Positions 41,709-50,589 of a stretch of DNA of 64,000 nucleotides are shown here, in pieces. Both the position numbers and the translations under genes were made by a program. Below the pieces are notes generated by a model. That model was given only the letters and a program-made list of their open reading frames with translations. It was not told the DNA's origin and made no database searches. The stretch's first letter is position 1. The number at the start of each line of letters is the position of its first letter. Origin of the DNA: Anaerolineaceae bacterium (lineage in GTDB: Bacteria; Chloroflexota; Anaerolineae; Aggregatilineales; Phototrophicaceae). The stretch is taken from positions 186,001 through 250,000 of the forward strand of contig JACKCH010000012.1 in NCBI GenBank assembly GCA_020634115.1, read 5' to 3'.

Positions 41709-42995
41709 CTACAGACTCAGGTTTGTGAACGCTTTCAGCCCCGGATAGACGGCGGCGCTGCCAAGCTGCTCTTCAATGCGGAGCAGTTGGTTGTACTTGG
41801 CGATGCGGTCAGAACGGGCGGGCGCACCGGTTTTGATCTGGCCGGAGTTCATGGCAACCGCGAGGTCAGCGATAAAGGCGTCTTCCGTCTCGCCGCTGCG
41901 ATGGCTGGTGACAACTGTCCATCCGTGCCGCTGGCTGAGTTGGCTGGCGGCCATTGATTCAGTCAGTGTGCCGATTTGGTTGACTTTGCACAGCAGCGAA
42001 TTGGAGGCTTTTTCCTTGATGGCCCGCTCAACCCGGGCGACATTAGTGACCAGGAGGTCATCACCCACGATCTGCACTCGATCACCGATGGCGGCAACCA
42101 GTCTTGACCAGTTCTCCCAGTCATTTTCGGCCAGCCCATCTTCAAGCGAGATGATGGGGTAACGGGATACCCAGTCGGCCCAGAACTCGACCATTTCTTC
42201 GCCGGATAAGGTGCGCCCCTCAATTGCCAGATGATATTTGCCGTCTTTGTAGATTTCGGAAGTGGCGGGGTCAAGCGCGATGCGAATCTGTTCGCCAGGG
42301 GTGTAACCAGCCTTCTGAATGGCTTCCATGATGACATCCAGTGCGGCCTGGTTTGAGCCGAGGCTGGGCGCGAAACCGCCTTCATCACCAACTGAGGTGC
42401 TGTGACCTTGCTTGTGCAGGATTTTCTTGAGCGATTGGTAAATTTCCACGCACCAGCGCAACGCCTCACGGAAACTTTCCGCGCCCACTGGCATCACCAT
42501 AAATTCCTGGAAATCCGTGCTGTTGGCCGCGTGCTTGCCGCCATTCATGATATTCATCATGGGTACGGGCAGAACATGGGCATGGACGCCGCCGAGATAA
42601 GCATAAAGCGGGAGATCGACGCTGTCGGCGGCAGCGCGGGCCACAGCTAACGATGCGCCCAGGATGGCGTTCGCGCCAAGATTGGACTTGGTCGGGGTGC
42701 CATCCAGTTCGATGAGCAAATCATCCACGGCTTTCTGGTTGAGCGCAAAAACGCCGGTCAGGGCGTCGGCAATCGGGCCATTGACGGCCTGTACCGCCCG
42801 CAGGACACCTTTGCCACCATAACGGGACTGATCGCCATCGCGTAGTTCCAGGGCTTCATGTTCTCCGGTGGATGCGCCACTGGGAACCATAGCCCGTCCC
42901 ATTGCGCCGTCTACCAGGTAAACGTCTACCTCAATCGTGGGGTTGCCCCGTGAGTCCAATACTTCGCGGGCGGCGACATTTTCAATAATTGACAT
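41709..42995 (-). CDS. eno: Enolase
   Basis: The start at ATG 42995 has AAGGAG 7 bases upstream; the frame extends to 43040 without need. The 428-residue enzyme dehydrates 2-phosphoglycerate. Conserved stretches are AREVLDSRGNPTIEVDV, the GDEGGFAPS loop, ISLEDGLAENDWENW, GDDLLVTN, KVNQIGTLTES and SHRSGETED. These cover the magnesium ligands and the catalytic Lys and Glu. The length matches the family. Confidence 0.98.
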   Translation of the reverse strand: MSIIENVAAREVLDSRGNPTIEVDVYLVDGAMGRAMVPSGASTGEHEALELRDGDQSRYGGKGVLRAVQAVNGPIADALTGVFALNQKAVDDLLIELDGTPTKSNLGANAILGASLAVARAAADSVDLPLYAYLGGVHAHVLPVPMMNIMNGGKHAANSTDFQEFMVMPVGAESFREALRWCVEIYQSLKKILHKQGHSTSVGDEGGFAPSLGSNQAALDVIMEAIQKAGYTPGEQIRIALDPATSEIYKDGKYHLAIEGRTLSGEEMVEFWADWVSRYPIISLEDGLAENDWENWSRLVAAIGDRVQIVGDDLLVTNVARVERAIKEKASNSLLCKVNQIGTLTESMAASQLSQRHGWTVVTSHRSGETEDAFIADLAVAMNSGQIKTGAPARSDRIAKYNQLLRIEEQLGSAAVYPGLKAFTNLSL

Positions 42996-43226
42996 GCTGA
43001 GACTCCTTTGTAACTGCCATAATTCAACATTCACGAACACACGAAACCGCAGTGCGTTGCGTAATCGAGTGATACTCTATCTGCAAATCAATGTGGCGCG
43101 TATCTGAATTGCAAAGCGTTTTTCAGGGCGAACGTGGGCAGATAGATGGGATTCCGATGAATCCTTCCTCTATCATATCCCGTTTCCCGCGCTGCGTCAT
43201 GGCTCAGGTTGCCCGAAAATCAAGTG

Positions 43227-43255
43227 CTGACGTGTGCCAGAGCGTGGGATAAAAT
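43227..43255 (+). promoter_or_regulatory. Promoter of the cysteine desulfurase-mnmA pair
   Basis: CTGACG (43227-43232) and TAAAAT (43250-43255) are separated by 17 bases. Transcription would begin near 43262, 26 bases before the preferred ATG at 43288. Confidence 0.45.
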
Positions 43256-43287
43256 ATACAAAACGCATGTTAAGAGGTGGTAAACGC

Positions 43288-44466
43288 ATGTCCAAGAATC
43301 GTACCGTGTATCTTGACCACTCCGCCAGCACGCCGGTTGACCCGCGAGTGGTGGAAGCCATGATGCCCTATTTCACCGAGGTGTATGGGAATGCGTCGTC
43401 AGCGCACCGCTTCGGGCGAGAGGCGGAAACAGCGATTGAATCCGCCCGTGAGACGGTTGCCGGAATCCTGAATTGCAAGCCATCCGAGATTGTATTTACC
43501 AGCGGCGGTTCTGAGAGCGATAATCTGGCGCTGCGGGGCGCGGCCTGGTCGGCGCGGCAGGATGGCAAAGGCCATCATCTGGTGACGATGCCGTTGGAAC
43601 ACAGCGCGGTGACAAAAACACTGGCACAATTGGCGGCGGTTATGGGCTTTGAAGCGACGATTCTGCCGGTAGACTCTACCGGACTGGTGGATGTGGAAGA
43701 CTTAGTTGCGGCGATTCGCTCAGATACGACGTTGGTGAGCCTGATGTACGCCAGCAACGAGATCGGCACGGTTGAGCCGCTGCCGCTCCTGGCGGTTGCT
43801 ATGCGGGAACACGGCATCCTATTCCATACTGACGGGGTGCAGGCGGCAGGGCAGCTTCCGCTGGATGTGGAAGCCCTGGGCGTGGATATGCTGAGTATGT
43901 CGGCGCATAAATTTTACGGGCCAAAGGGTGTTGGGGCGTTGTATGTGCGGGACGGCGTGAACCTGATTCCCAGCCAGAGCGGAGGCAGCCATGAAGAAGG
44001 CCGTCGTGCCGGGACACCGAACACGCCCTTTATCGTCGGGCTGGCGAAGGCGCTGGAAATCGCCTATGCCGAACTGGATACGCATACGGCTCATTACCGG
44101 GCGATGCGTGATCGCCTGATTGAGGGTGTCCTGCGTCGTGTCCCCGGTTCGCGGCTAACGGGGCATCCTGAACAACGCCTGCCGGGACATGCCAGCTTTG
44201 TGTTTGACGGAGTGGATAGCGGTACGCTGGTGATGCACCTGGATATGAAGGGCGTCGCAGCTAGTGGCGGTTCAGCCTGTAAAACGGGCAATCCTGAACC
44301 GTCGGGTGTGCTGCTGGCGCTGGGCTTCAGCGAACAGGAGGCGATTAGCGGTCTGCGCCTGACGGTGGGACGCCAGACCACTGAAGCCGACGTGGATTAT
44401 GCCATAGATATGCTGGTGGAATGTGTTGCCACTGCCCGGAAGCTGAGACGAGAGACGGTATCGTGA
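43288..44466 (+). CDS. Cysteine desulfurase (NifS/IscS type)
   Basis: I start this gene at ATG 43288, with AGAGGTGG 7 bases upstream; the frame is open from 43234. The 392-residue PLP enzyme takes sulfur from cysteine. It shows YLDHSASTPVD at the N-terminus, the PLP lysine in MSAHKFYGPKGVG and the catalytic Cys in GGSACKTGNPEPS. The active-site loop is short, as in NifS/IscS group I variants. The gene overlaps mnmA by four bases (GTGA), so the desulfurase very probably supplies sulfur for tRNA thiolation. It may also serve Fe-S assembly with the IscX-like protein at 24174-24401. Confidence 0.94.
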   Translation: MSKNRTVYLDHSASTPVDPRVVEAMMPYFTEVYGNASSAHRFGREAETAIESARETVAGILNCKPSEIVFTSGGSESDNLALRGAAWSARQDGKGHHLVTMPLEHSAVTKTLAQLAAVMGFEATILPVDSTGLVDVEDLVAAIRSDTTLVSLMYASNEIGTVEPLPLLAVAMREHGILFHTDGVQAAGQLPLDVEALGVDMLSMSAHKFYGPKGVGALYVRDGVNLIPSQSGGSHEEGRRAGTPNTPFIVGLAKALEIAYAELDTHTAHYRAMRDRLIEGVLRRVPGSRLTGHPEQRLPGHASFVFDGVDSGTLVMHLDMKGVAASGGSACKTGNPEPSGVLLALGFSEQEAISGLRLTVGRQTTEADVDYAIDMLVECVATARKLRRETVS

Positions 44467-45557
44467 GCAATCATGCGGATACGCGCGTTGTCGTCGCCAT
44501 GAGCGGCGGGGTAGATAGCTCGGTGGCGGCGGCGCTCTTGGTGGAGCAGGGCTACGATGTGGTTGGCATGATGATGCGTCTGTGGTCTGAGGAGACTTTC
44601 GGGGGTGGTATTCATAACCGCTGCTGCACGCCTGACCAGATGGCCGACGCCCGCCGGATTGCCGGGAAACTGGGTATCCCGTTTTACGTGGTGGACACGA
44701 AAGAGGTATTTCGGAATACGATTGTCGAATTTTTCATCAACCAGCACCGGGACGGGGTGACGCCGAATCCCTGTTTAGAGTGTAACCGGCAGATTCGGTT
44801 CAAGTTCCTGCTGGAACACGCATTGGCACTGGAAGCGGATTACCTGGCAACCGGGCATTATGTCCGCCTGGGGCGGGACGCTGCCGGGCGTTATGTGCTG
44901 CGGCAGGCGGTAGACGAACGTAAAGACCAGAGTTATGTCTTGAGCGTGCTGGGGCAGGCGCAACTGGGACACGCGCTGTTTCCGGTGGGGGACTACACCA
45001 AGCCGGAAATTCGGGAACTGGCGGCGAAATTCGGGCTGCCAACGGCCAGCAAGCAGGATAGTCAGGATTTGTGCTTTATTGGTGATAACGATTACCGCCG
45101 CTTCCTGCGCGATTATGCGCCGGATGTGATGACGCCGGGGCCGATTGTGCGGGCGAACGGTGAAGTTCTGGGTGAGCATACCGGGCTGGCGAATTACACG
45201 ATTGGGCAGCGTAAGGGGTTGGGTGTCCACAGCCTGGAGCCACTCTATGTAATCGCGGTGAATCCGGTTCGTAACGCGCTGATTGTGGGAACACGAGATG
45301 AACTTGGGCAGAAAACGCTGACAGCAAAGCGGGTGAATTGGGTGAGCGGGGAAACGCCCACCGCACCATTCCGGGCGGCAGTGAAGATCCGTTACAAAGC
45401 ACAACCCGTTCCCGCTTTAGTCGAACCGCTGCCGGATGATCGCATGGCAGTTACTTTTGACGAACCGCTGCGGGACATCACGCCGGGGCAAGGCGCAGTG
45501 GTGTATGCTGGCGATGTGGTTCTGGGCGGCGGCGTGATCGAAAAGCCGGTTATCTAA
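44463..45557 (+). CDS. mnmA: tRNA-specific 2-thiouridylase MnmA
   Basis: The start is GTG 44463, inside the stop of the desulfurase gene. The 364-residue enzyme thiolates U34 of Glu, Gln and Lys tRNAs. The PP-loop is MSGGVDSSVAAALL. The two catalytic cysteines are visible in TPNPCLECN and SQDLCFIGD, and the GQRKGLG loop follows. Coupling with a dedicated desulfurase is the common arrangement in Gram-positive-type bacteria lacking the Tus relay. Confidence 0.97.
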   Translation: MSNHADTRVVVAMSGGVDSSVAAALLVEQGYDVVGMMMRLWSEETFGGGIHNRCCTPDQMADARRIAGKLGIPFYVVDTKEVFRNTIVEFFINQHRDGVTPNPCLECNRQIRFKFLLEHALALEADYLATGHYVRLGRDAAGRYVLRQAVDERKDQSYVLSVLGQAQLGHALFPVGDYTKPEIRELAAKFGLPTASKQDSQDLCFIGDNDYRRFLRDYAPDVMTPGPIVRANGEVLGEHTGLANYTIGQRKGLGVHSLEPLYVIAVNPVRNALIVGTRDELGQKTLTAKRVNWVSGETPTAPFRAAVKIRYKAQPVPALVEPLPDDRMAVTFDEPLRDITPGQGAVVYAGDVVLGGGVIEKPVI

Positions 45558-45654
45558 TAGGATGGCGGCTTCGTGTAGTCAAAAATACACCAAAAACGGC
45601 TGAAATTCGTAGGGGTGCAGGGCGCTCCCTGATTGAAAATGTAAGGAAGTCCGT

Positions 45655-46473
45655 TTAGTATCCAAACAACAGGAAGCGTACTTCGCTGCGAAACAGTAAC
45701 ATCAGCAGTGTACCGATGATGATATACGGTCCATAGGGTAGGGCGACAAACATCCCCTCTTTTTTGCCACGCAGCCCGCTTATCACCAGGAAAAGGATAG
45801 ACCCGAACGCGCCCAGCACGACTGTGATGAAGATTGCGAAGAGCAGCGGTTCCACCCCCAGAATCAAACCGCTGAAGGTAGCTAACATCACGTCGCCAAA
45901 ACCGAATGCGACTTCCGTAATTTCACGCCCGCGTGCTTTTTGCACCACATACACGTACAGAAACCCGCCCATATACATCACGAAAAAGATGCCAAACCCC
46001 AACGCGCCACCGGTCAGTGCCCGCCCCAGATCAGGCTCAAACTGGCCGGGTGTCAGGATTGCGTCCAGAATGCCCAGGACACCCGCCGGGATAATCACCG
46101 AAAAGAGAATCAAGTGATGCTCAATATCCGTGACGGTAATCAGCACGAAGATTGCCATGTAGGCGAGCCAGAACATCAGCTGCAAATCGCTGATTTCCCC
46201 TGGATTCCCATTCTGCACACTGAGTGTGATGAGCATCAGGGCAACACAGGCGATTTCAACCAGCGGATATCGCCATGACAGTTTTTTCCCCTCAGCATAC
46301 TCACGCTTGCCCAACAAGAACGCCGTAATTCCCAGCCAGGCAGCAACGGGGCGTGCTGCACCATCCGGGTAGTGGGGGAGTCGTGGTCGGTGGTAGTGGG
46401 GCAGGTCGTCCGCCAGCACATTGACGACAACCCCAGCGATCAGACCGATGAAAATAATCAATATAGCAAGCAT
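45655..46473 (-). CDS. Prepilin-peptidase-like A24 aspartic protease, no methylase Cys motif
   Basis: A 272-residue membrane protein with about seven TM helices. The two catalytic aspartates of the type IV prepilin peptidase family are in place: Asp116 in TVTDIEHHLI and Asp194 in GFGD. The zinc-binding Cys tetrad and methylase domain of bifunctional PilD proteins are missing; residues 22-45 are instead a His/Pro-rich loop. It is therefore likely a peptidase-only form such as TadV or archaeal FlaK types. No pilin genes are in the window. It is the last gene of the group starting at 47407. Confidence 0.82.
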   Translation of the reverse strand: MLAILIIFIGLIAGVVVNVLADDLPHYHRPRLPHYPDGAARPVAAWLGITAFLLGKREYAEGKKLSWRYPLVEIACVALMLITLSVQNGNPGEISDLQLMFWLAYMAIFVLITVTDIEHHLILFSVIIPAGVLGILDAILTPGQFEPDLGRALTGGALGFGIFFVMYMGGFLYVYVVQKARGREITEVAFGFGDVMLATFSGLILGVEPLLFAIFITVVLGAFGSILFLVISGLRGKKEGMFVALPYGPYIIIGTLLMLLFRSEVRFLLFGY

Positions 46474-46490
46474 AAGCGGGATAATATCTC

Positions 46491-47036
46491 CTATGGAATC
46501 GGTGGGGCAGGGGGCAGCAGTGCCAGCGAAATAGCGATCACGACCATAAACGCCAGAATCAGGCTCACAATTACCGCCATGCGCTGTGCCGGGGATAACG
46601 TGTGATTTTCGATTGGAGGGGGCGGGGTATCGCCCACCACCAACTCGACTGGCAGCACGTCGCCATGATTGATCTCCCAGGCGGCCAGGCGCGGTTCGGC
46701 ATGACGCAGCCCGACAATCAGATAGGGCGTCCGAAGATAATGCGCTTCACGAATGTCGGTAGGGGAGGGGATTGGATCGCCTGCCGGGTGAGAATGGTAG
46801 AAACCCAGTAATGTCAGATGTTCCTGTTCCAGGGTAAACAGGACTTGAGTCAGTTCACGGTCATCCATGCGGTAGAAGTGAGTCGGGTCGGTGGCGCTGT
46901 TCGCTACTGGAATCACGCGCTGTGCCTGTTCACCCTGCCCGGCGATGATGCCACAGGCTTCCTGCGGCGCTGCGGCGCGGGCGTGCTGAACCAGCACTTG
47001 CGCCAGAGCAGAAGGCAGCCACAGGCGCTCCGTCAT
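46491..47036 (-). CDS. Membrane-anchored JAMM/MPN metalloprotease-like protein
   Basis: A 181-residue protein with a JAB/MPN domain (about 1-130). The JAMM residues are complete: Glu26, His81, His83 and Asp94 (HSHP then SPTD), giving the HxHx10D spacing of active zinc isopeptidases. A single TM segment lies at about 147-170, so the domain would be anchored at the inner face with a short outer tail. Bacterial relatives cleave ubiquitin-like or sulfur-carrier proteins, but no such protein or E1 gene is nearby. Its start overlaps the preceding small gene by four bases (ATGA type). Confidence 0.85.
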   Translation of the reverse strand: MTERLWLPSALAQVLVQHARAAAPQEACGIIAGQGEQAQRVIPVANSATDPTHFYRMDDRELTQVLFTLEQEHLTLLGFYHSHPAGDPIPSPTDIREAHYLRTPYLIVGLRHAEPRLAAWEINHGDVLPVELVVGDTPPPPIENHTLSPAQRMAVIVSLILAFMVVIAISLALLPPAPPIP

Positions 47037-47407
47037 TCCGTATCTACCTCGTCAGCCGATGGAATGACAAACGCCTCAATCAGTTGATCCTGCGGCGGGT
47101 TACGGGTTTCATAGAAAAGATCAACCGTGAGGGTATAAGCCCCGGCAGGGTCAGCCATGCCGCGCAAATGCAGCGTGAACTCCATGTCAAAGTGCATGGT
47201 TTCAATCACATTGAGTTCGTTCACAATGCGATCCTGCTCGTCATGCACCACCAGGAGAAGATTTGGGCGTTCCTGAAAGGGCGTCACACCAACAGCAACA
47301 TGCACACGAAAACGATCCGGGTAGAGTGTAATCGTGACATTCTCAATGCGCACCTCACCCTTCGGTTTAGGGGCGCGGTCTGTGTTATTGAATAGATGTA
47401 TTTCCAT
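47033..47407 (-). CDS. Small hypothetical protein upstream of the JAMM gene
   Basis: A 124-residue soluble protein predicted to be all beta, with a pattern of short strands (VTITLYPDRFRVHVAVGVTP; FTLHLRG) like a small immune-like or C2-like sandwich. No family was recognised. It has a TATAAT only 7 bases before its ATG, so its mRNA is probably leaderless. It overlaps the JAMM gene by four bases, and coupled expression suggests the two products act together. It shows no C-terminal Gly-Gly and so does not look like a ubiquitin-type substrate. Confidence 0.7.
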   Translation of the reverse strand: MEIHLFNNTDRAPKPKGEVRIENVTITLYPDRFRVHVAVGVTPFQERPNLLLVVHDEQDRIVNELNVIETMHFDMEFTLHLRGMADPAGAYTLTVDLFYETRNPPQDQLIEAFVIPSADEVDTE

Positions 47408-47414
47408 AGATTCG

Positions 47415-47442
47415 ATTATAAGGGTTGACCGGAGGGAATCAA
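47415..47442 (-). promoter_or_regulatory. Promoter giving a leaderless transcript
   Basis: On the minus strand TTGATT (47442-47437) and TATAAT (47420-47415) are separated by 16 bases, and the ATG begins 7 bases after the -10. Transcription would start at or next to the A of the ATG. It would drive the group 47407 to 45655. Confidence 0.6.
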
Positions 47443-47450
47443 GCCGGGGT

Positions 47451-47885
47451 TTAATTCCCTTGTTGTAGCTTTCGCAATGTCACCATCGCTGTATCAAGCT
47501 GCGCCGCAGCGACCAGGATATGATCCCGTGAATAGGCCGCCAACGGCAGAATCGAAACCCCGGCTGCCGCCAGTGCTTGGCTGACGAACGCCATAAACCC
47601 CACCATATCGAAGGGGAGTTCAATATCAAAGGTCAGCAGGCGGTAATATTCGGCGCTGGTCTGATGGCCGGGTAAGCGGTTTTTAAAATCATCCCAGGCG
47701 TCTACCGGCAGAATCAGCGTTACCTCATCCTTATCCACCAGCAGGCCACAAAAAGGTTCACTCACCTGAGCAACCACTCCGGCAGCGGCGGTAATCGCTT
47801 TGGGCGGCAGTTTGACCAGGACGTAGTCTTGATTATCGGTATATAGAATGGCCTGTTGCAGCGCCTCAACGGGGGATTGCGTCAT
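47451..47885 (-). CDS. ACT-domain (amino-acid-binding-like) protein
   Basis: A 144-residue protein resembling the tandem ACT pair seen in CASTOR-like and ACT_7-type proteins. The first half ends GLLVDKDEVTLILP; the second reads FDIELPFDMVGFMAFVSQALAAAGVSI followed by YSRDHILV. Such domains bind amino acids and regulate partners. No enzyme domain is attached. It lies between the ParB/SerK-like gene upstream (12 bases away) and the leaderless group downstream, so it is most likely cotranscribed with the former. Confidence 0.72.
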   Translation of the reverse strand: MTQSPVEALQQAILYTDNQDYVLVKLPPKAITAAAGVVAQVSEPFCGLLVDKDEVTLILPVDAWDDFKNRLPGHQTSAEYYRLLTFDIELPFDMVGFMAFVSQALAAAGVSILPLAAYSRDHILVAAAQLDTAMVTLRKLQQGN

Positions 47886-47897
47886 GGAATTCTCCGG

Positions 47898-48719
47898 TTA
47901 CTCGTCAAACTGATAGGTAGCTTCGGCGTAATAGCGAACCTGACGGGCAGCGAGTTTTTGCTGCATCCACGTTTTAAGTTGCTGGCTTTTGGCTTCCAGA
48001 GTCGCCGTTGTATCGCGCAGCCAATCCAACGGATAGTTGACGCGCAGCGCCCGCCCGTGAACAATATGGCGGCTGATGCCGGGTGGCAGAAAGGCCTGAT
48101 ACCGGGCAGCGGCGATAATGTCGGCTGGTTGGTATTCCGGGAACACAACTACCGCGAGCGCGTCTGGGTAGAGCGGCCATATATCGGCCATCTCACTGAG
48201 CGCGGTACGGTAGAGAGTTGCATTACGCTGGTAGATGCTGACGACTTCGCGTAACGCTGCGTTACGTTCGTGGGTATCCTGTACCGGCGCACGCAGCGCG
48301 AGAACACGGCCATTATGGAACAAAATGTGCGCAATTGCCCGGCTGTCCTGGCCTTCAACGAGTTGGATACGGTGCAGGGCTTCCAGGTGGTGGATAAATG
48401 CGTCGGCGTCCCATTCACTGACGATATGCCGCCAGGTGAGCAGTTCCACATAGTTGCTTTCGTATGGCGCGACCTGAACTAGCATGTGCGGGTACTCCAG
48501 GTGGGCGAAGGCGTAATACCGGTTTGCGCCATCCAGAACCACATACTGGTTCGCATCCATTGGGGCGACCAGGGGCGGGTTAATCACGAATTTCTCGTGT
48601 TTAAGGCGTTTGATGAGGGGCATTGCCCGCTGTGAGTCATGATCTTCGTGTGGGAATATGTGGTTGGTTGGAACAATCCGCAAATCGGGCGGGGGAGCAT
48701 CAGTACGCTGGTTAGGCAT
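47898..48719 (-). CDS. ParB/Srx-fold protein resembling SerK/SbnI
   Basis: A 273-residue protein with a ParB-type N-terminal domain: a PHED stretch near residue 24, VINPPLVAPM, VLDGANRYYAFAHL, and a C-terminal part with GISRHIVHGRALRVNYPLDWL. This layout resembles the SerK/SbnI group, which phosphorylates free serine, rather than the chromosome-partition ParB. No helix-turn-helix is evident. Its neighbour encodes an ACT protein that could sense an amino acid. The call is from remembered family patterns, so the enzymatic role is tentative. Confidence 0.6.
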   Translation of the reverse strand: MPNQRTDAPPPDLRIVPTNHIFPHEDHDSQRAMPLIKRLKHEKFVINPPLVAPMDANQYVVLDGANRYYAFAHLEYPHMLVQVAPYESNYVELLTWRHIVSEWDADAFIHHLEALHRIQLVEGQDSRAIAHILFHNGRVLALRAPVQDTHERNAALREVVSIYQRNATLYRTALSEMADIWPLYPDALAVVVFPEYQPADIIAAARYQAFLPPGISRHIVHGRALRVNYPLDWLRDTTATLEAKSQQLKTWMQQKLAARQVRYYAEATYQFDE

Positions 48720-48847
48720 GACTCAAGATTTCCTGGCACAGTACACAATAGTTGAGCGTGCCATAGAGTAGCATGTTCTAATGTTGGAAGCAATTCCAGA
48801 CGTTTGAAGTCTATAAAATTAACCGAGCGCAAGCAAAGGAAGGAATT

Positions 48848-49369
48848 ATGGGCGCACAAGAGCAGGGCGCGAACGCAACCGAAGGTCGCTGGTTGGTTAT
48901 CCCGCGTACATTGTGTTTTGTATTCAATGGGGATGATGTGCTGTTGATGAAACGCGGCGCACACAAACGGGTTTTCCCGAACCAGTATAATGGCCTGGGC
49001 GGGCATATCGAGCGTGACGAAGACCCCTACACCAGCGCCCGGCGCGAAATCCTGGAAGAATCCGGCCTGACAGTATATGACCTCCGATTACGAGCGGCCT
49101 ATAACATTGATACCGGCGTGGCCACCGGCATTGTCCTGTTTGTATTCTCCGGGATCAGTGACCGCCGGGAAGTCGTCGCCAATGATGAAGGGACACTGCA
49201 CTGGATTCCGCGAGATCAGGTGATGGGGCTGGATTTAGTCGAGGATTTGCCGGTAATTCTACCGCGTATTTTGACGATGGATGACGCCGCGCCGCCCGTT
49301 TTTGTGCATGTGAGTTACGATGAACGGGATGCTATTCGGATGCGGTTTGCTGAAACCGATCAGGTGTAG
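48848..49369 (+). CDS. Nudix hydrolase (MutT-like)
   Basis: A 173-residue protein with a full Nudix box GGHIERDEDPYTSARREILEESGL and the upstream VLLMKRG strand, fitting the 8-oxo-dGTP/dihydroneopterin type. GGAAGGAATT precedes the ATG. It is divergent from the ParB/SerK-like gene. The exact substrate cannot be read from the sequence. Confidence 0.9.
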   Translation: MGAQEQGANATEGRWLVIPRTLCFVFNGDDVLLMKRGAHKRVFPNQYNGLGGHIERDEDPYTSARREILEESGLTVYDLRLRAAYNIDTGVATGIVLFVFSGISDRREVVANDEGTLHWIPRDQVMGLDLVEDLPVILPRILTMDDAAPPVFVHVSYDERDAIRMRFAETDQV

Positions 49370-49478
49370 CCTAATGTGGACGCCATTTTGCCATTCACAT
49401 CGCTATTGGCTGGGATAAGATCACGGTATACTTATCGCAGCTTCTGACTACTCTAACGCCGTGCTGATAGGTTTATTC

Positions 49479-49895
49479 ATGTCTGAAGAATTGCAGGGAA
49501 CGGATTTACTGCCAGAACGACGCGCCCGGCGCAGCCCGCTCCGGCGGGTGGGTTGTCTGGTGGCGATTGTGCTGTGGTTTCTGGTGTTGCTCGCGCCGTG
49601 TGGATTGTTTTATCTGGCAACCCAGGGTGAGATTGCGCTGACGTTAAGCCAATCGCCGCCACAAACTCTCAGAGTATGGTTGGTGATGGAAGCGGGGCAA
49701 CGCGGAATTGGTTTCTCGCACCCCTCAATCGTGGCGAATGTTGCTAATCAGACCGTGTGTGTCCAGACCGATGTTACCTTTCTCCTGTGGGAAGGTCAGG
49801 CCGATGATCTCGCTTCGACTTACTGCGACTGTTATGCGCAGGGCAGTGGACTCTGGACGCTGACGAATACCGGGACGGGCCTATGTCAGCCGTAG
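49479..49895 (+). CDS. Single-TM protein of unknown function
   Basis: I start this gene at ATG 49479 (GATAGG upstream); the frame opens at 49461. The 138-residue product has a basic N-terminal stretch (RRARRSPLRR), one TM segment (about 25-47) and an outside part with several Cys (VCVQTD, YCDCYAQ, GLCQP) that may form disulfides. A TATACT at 49427-49432 with a poor -35 might be its promoter. It overlaps the HAD phosphatase gene by 13 bases. Confidence 0.68.
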   Translation: MSEELQGTDLLPERRARRSPLRRVGCLVAIVLWFLVLLAPCGLFYLATQGEIALTLSQSPPQTLRVWLVMEAGQRGIGFSHPSIVANVANQTVCVQTDVTFLLWEGQADDLASTYCDCYAQGSGLWTLTNTGTGLCQP

Positions 49896-50575
49896 CGCCG
49901 GAGCGGGTGGCTTTTTTCGATGTAGATGGTACGCTCGTTTCGCGCAACATCTGGAAGGGGGTTGTCGCCTATCCGGGCATCAGCCGTATGTCGCGTTACC
50001 GCTTTTACACCAGGGCGCTGCCGGGTATGCTTGGCTATCTGTCGAAACGAATCCCGGAGGACTCTTTTCGAGATGATTTTATCCGGCAGATGGCGGGGCT
50101 GTTCACCGGTTGGTCGCAGGCGGCTGTATTGGACTTGTTTGCCTGGGTGGTGAACGGCTATATGAGTGGCTTTTACCGTGAGGATGTCGTCGCACGGTTG
50201 CGGGAACACCTGGAAAATGGCGATCAGGTGGTGCTGGTTTCCAATATGTTCCAGGAAGGTATCCAGGCCTTTGCGGACTATTTGGGCGCGGATACTGCGA
50301 TTGGTACACGGCTGACTTACCGGGATGGCATCTGTCAGGGACGAGTGGTGGGTGAAAGCTGCGCCGGGCCGCGCAAAGTGGATTTTATTCATGAATATCT
50401 CACTGAAAGGCGGTTTGCGGTTCAACTGGCAGATTGCTATGCTTATGCTGACAGCGTGTCCGATCAACACTTATTAGGCGCAGTGGGTCAGCCCACCGCC
50501 GTTTATCCTGATGCCGGACTCCGCACTTTAGCGCAAGAGCGTGGCTGGGCGATCCTGCCCATGCCGGCGTCGTGA
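49883..50575 (+). CDS. HAD-IB phosphatase (SerB/PSPase-like)
   Basis: A 230-residue HAD enzyme with motif I FFDVDGTLV, motif II SNM, a Lys in GPRKVDF and motif IV YADSVSDQHLL, which fits subfamily IB (phosphoserine-phosphatase and lyso-lipid-type relatives). The helical cap (about 30-110) includes an N-terminal hydrophobic patch that may touch the membrane. The start lies inside the preceding membrane-protein gene. Phosphoserine phosphatase is possible given the SerK-like gene nearby, but lipid-phosphate activity is equally plausible. Confidence 0.85.
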   Translation: MSAVAPERVAFFDVDGTLVSRNIWKGVVAYPGISRMSRYRFYTRALPGMLGYLSKRIPEDSFRDDFIRQMAGLFTGWSQAAVLDLFAWVVNGYMSGFYREDVVARLREHLENGDQVVLVSNMFQEGIQAFADYLGADTAIGTRLTYRDGICQGRVVGESCAGPRKVDFIHEYLTERRFAVQLADCYAYADSVSDQHLLGAVGQPTAVYPDAGLRTLAQERGWAILPMPAS

Positions 50576-50589
50576 GAGGATAGAAATCA

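Noticed and set aside
47898..48719. Chromosome-partition ParB with parS
   Set aside because: There is no helix-turn-helix, no parA neighbour and no parS-like palindrome nearby; the SerK/SbnI-like layout fits better.
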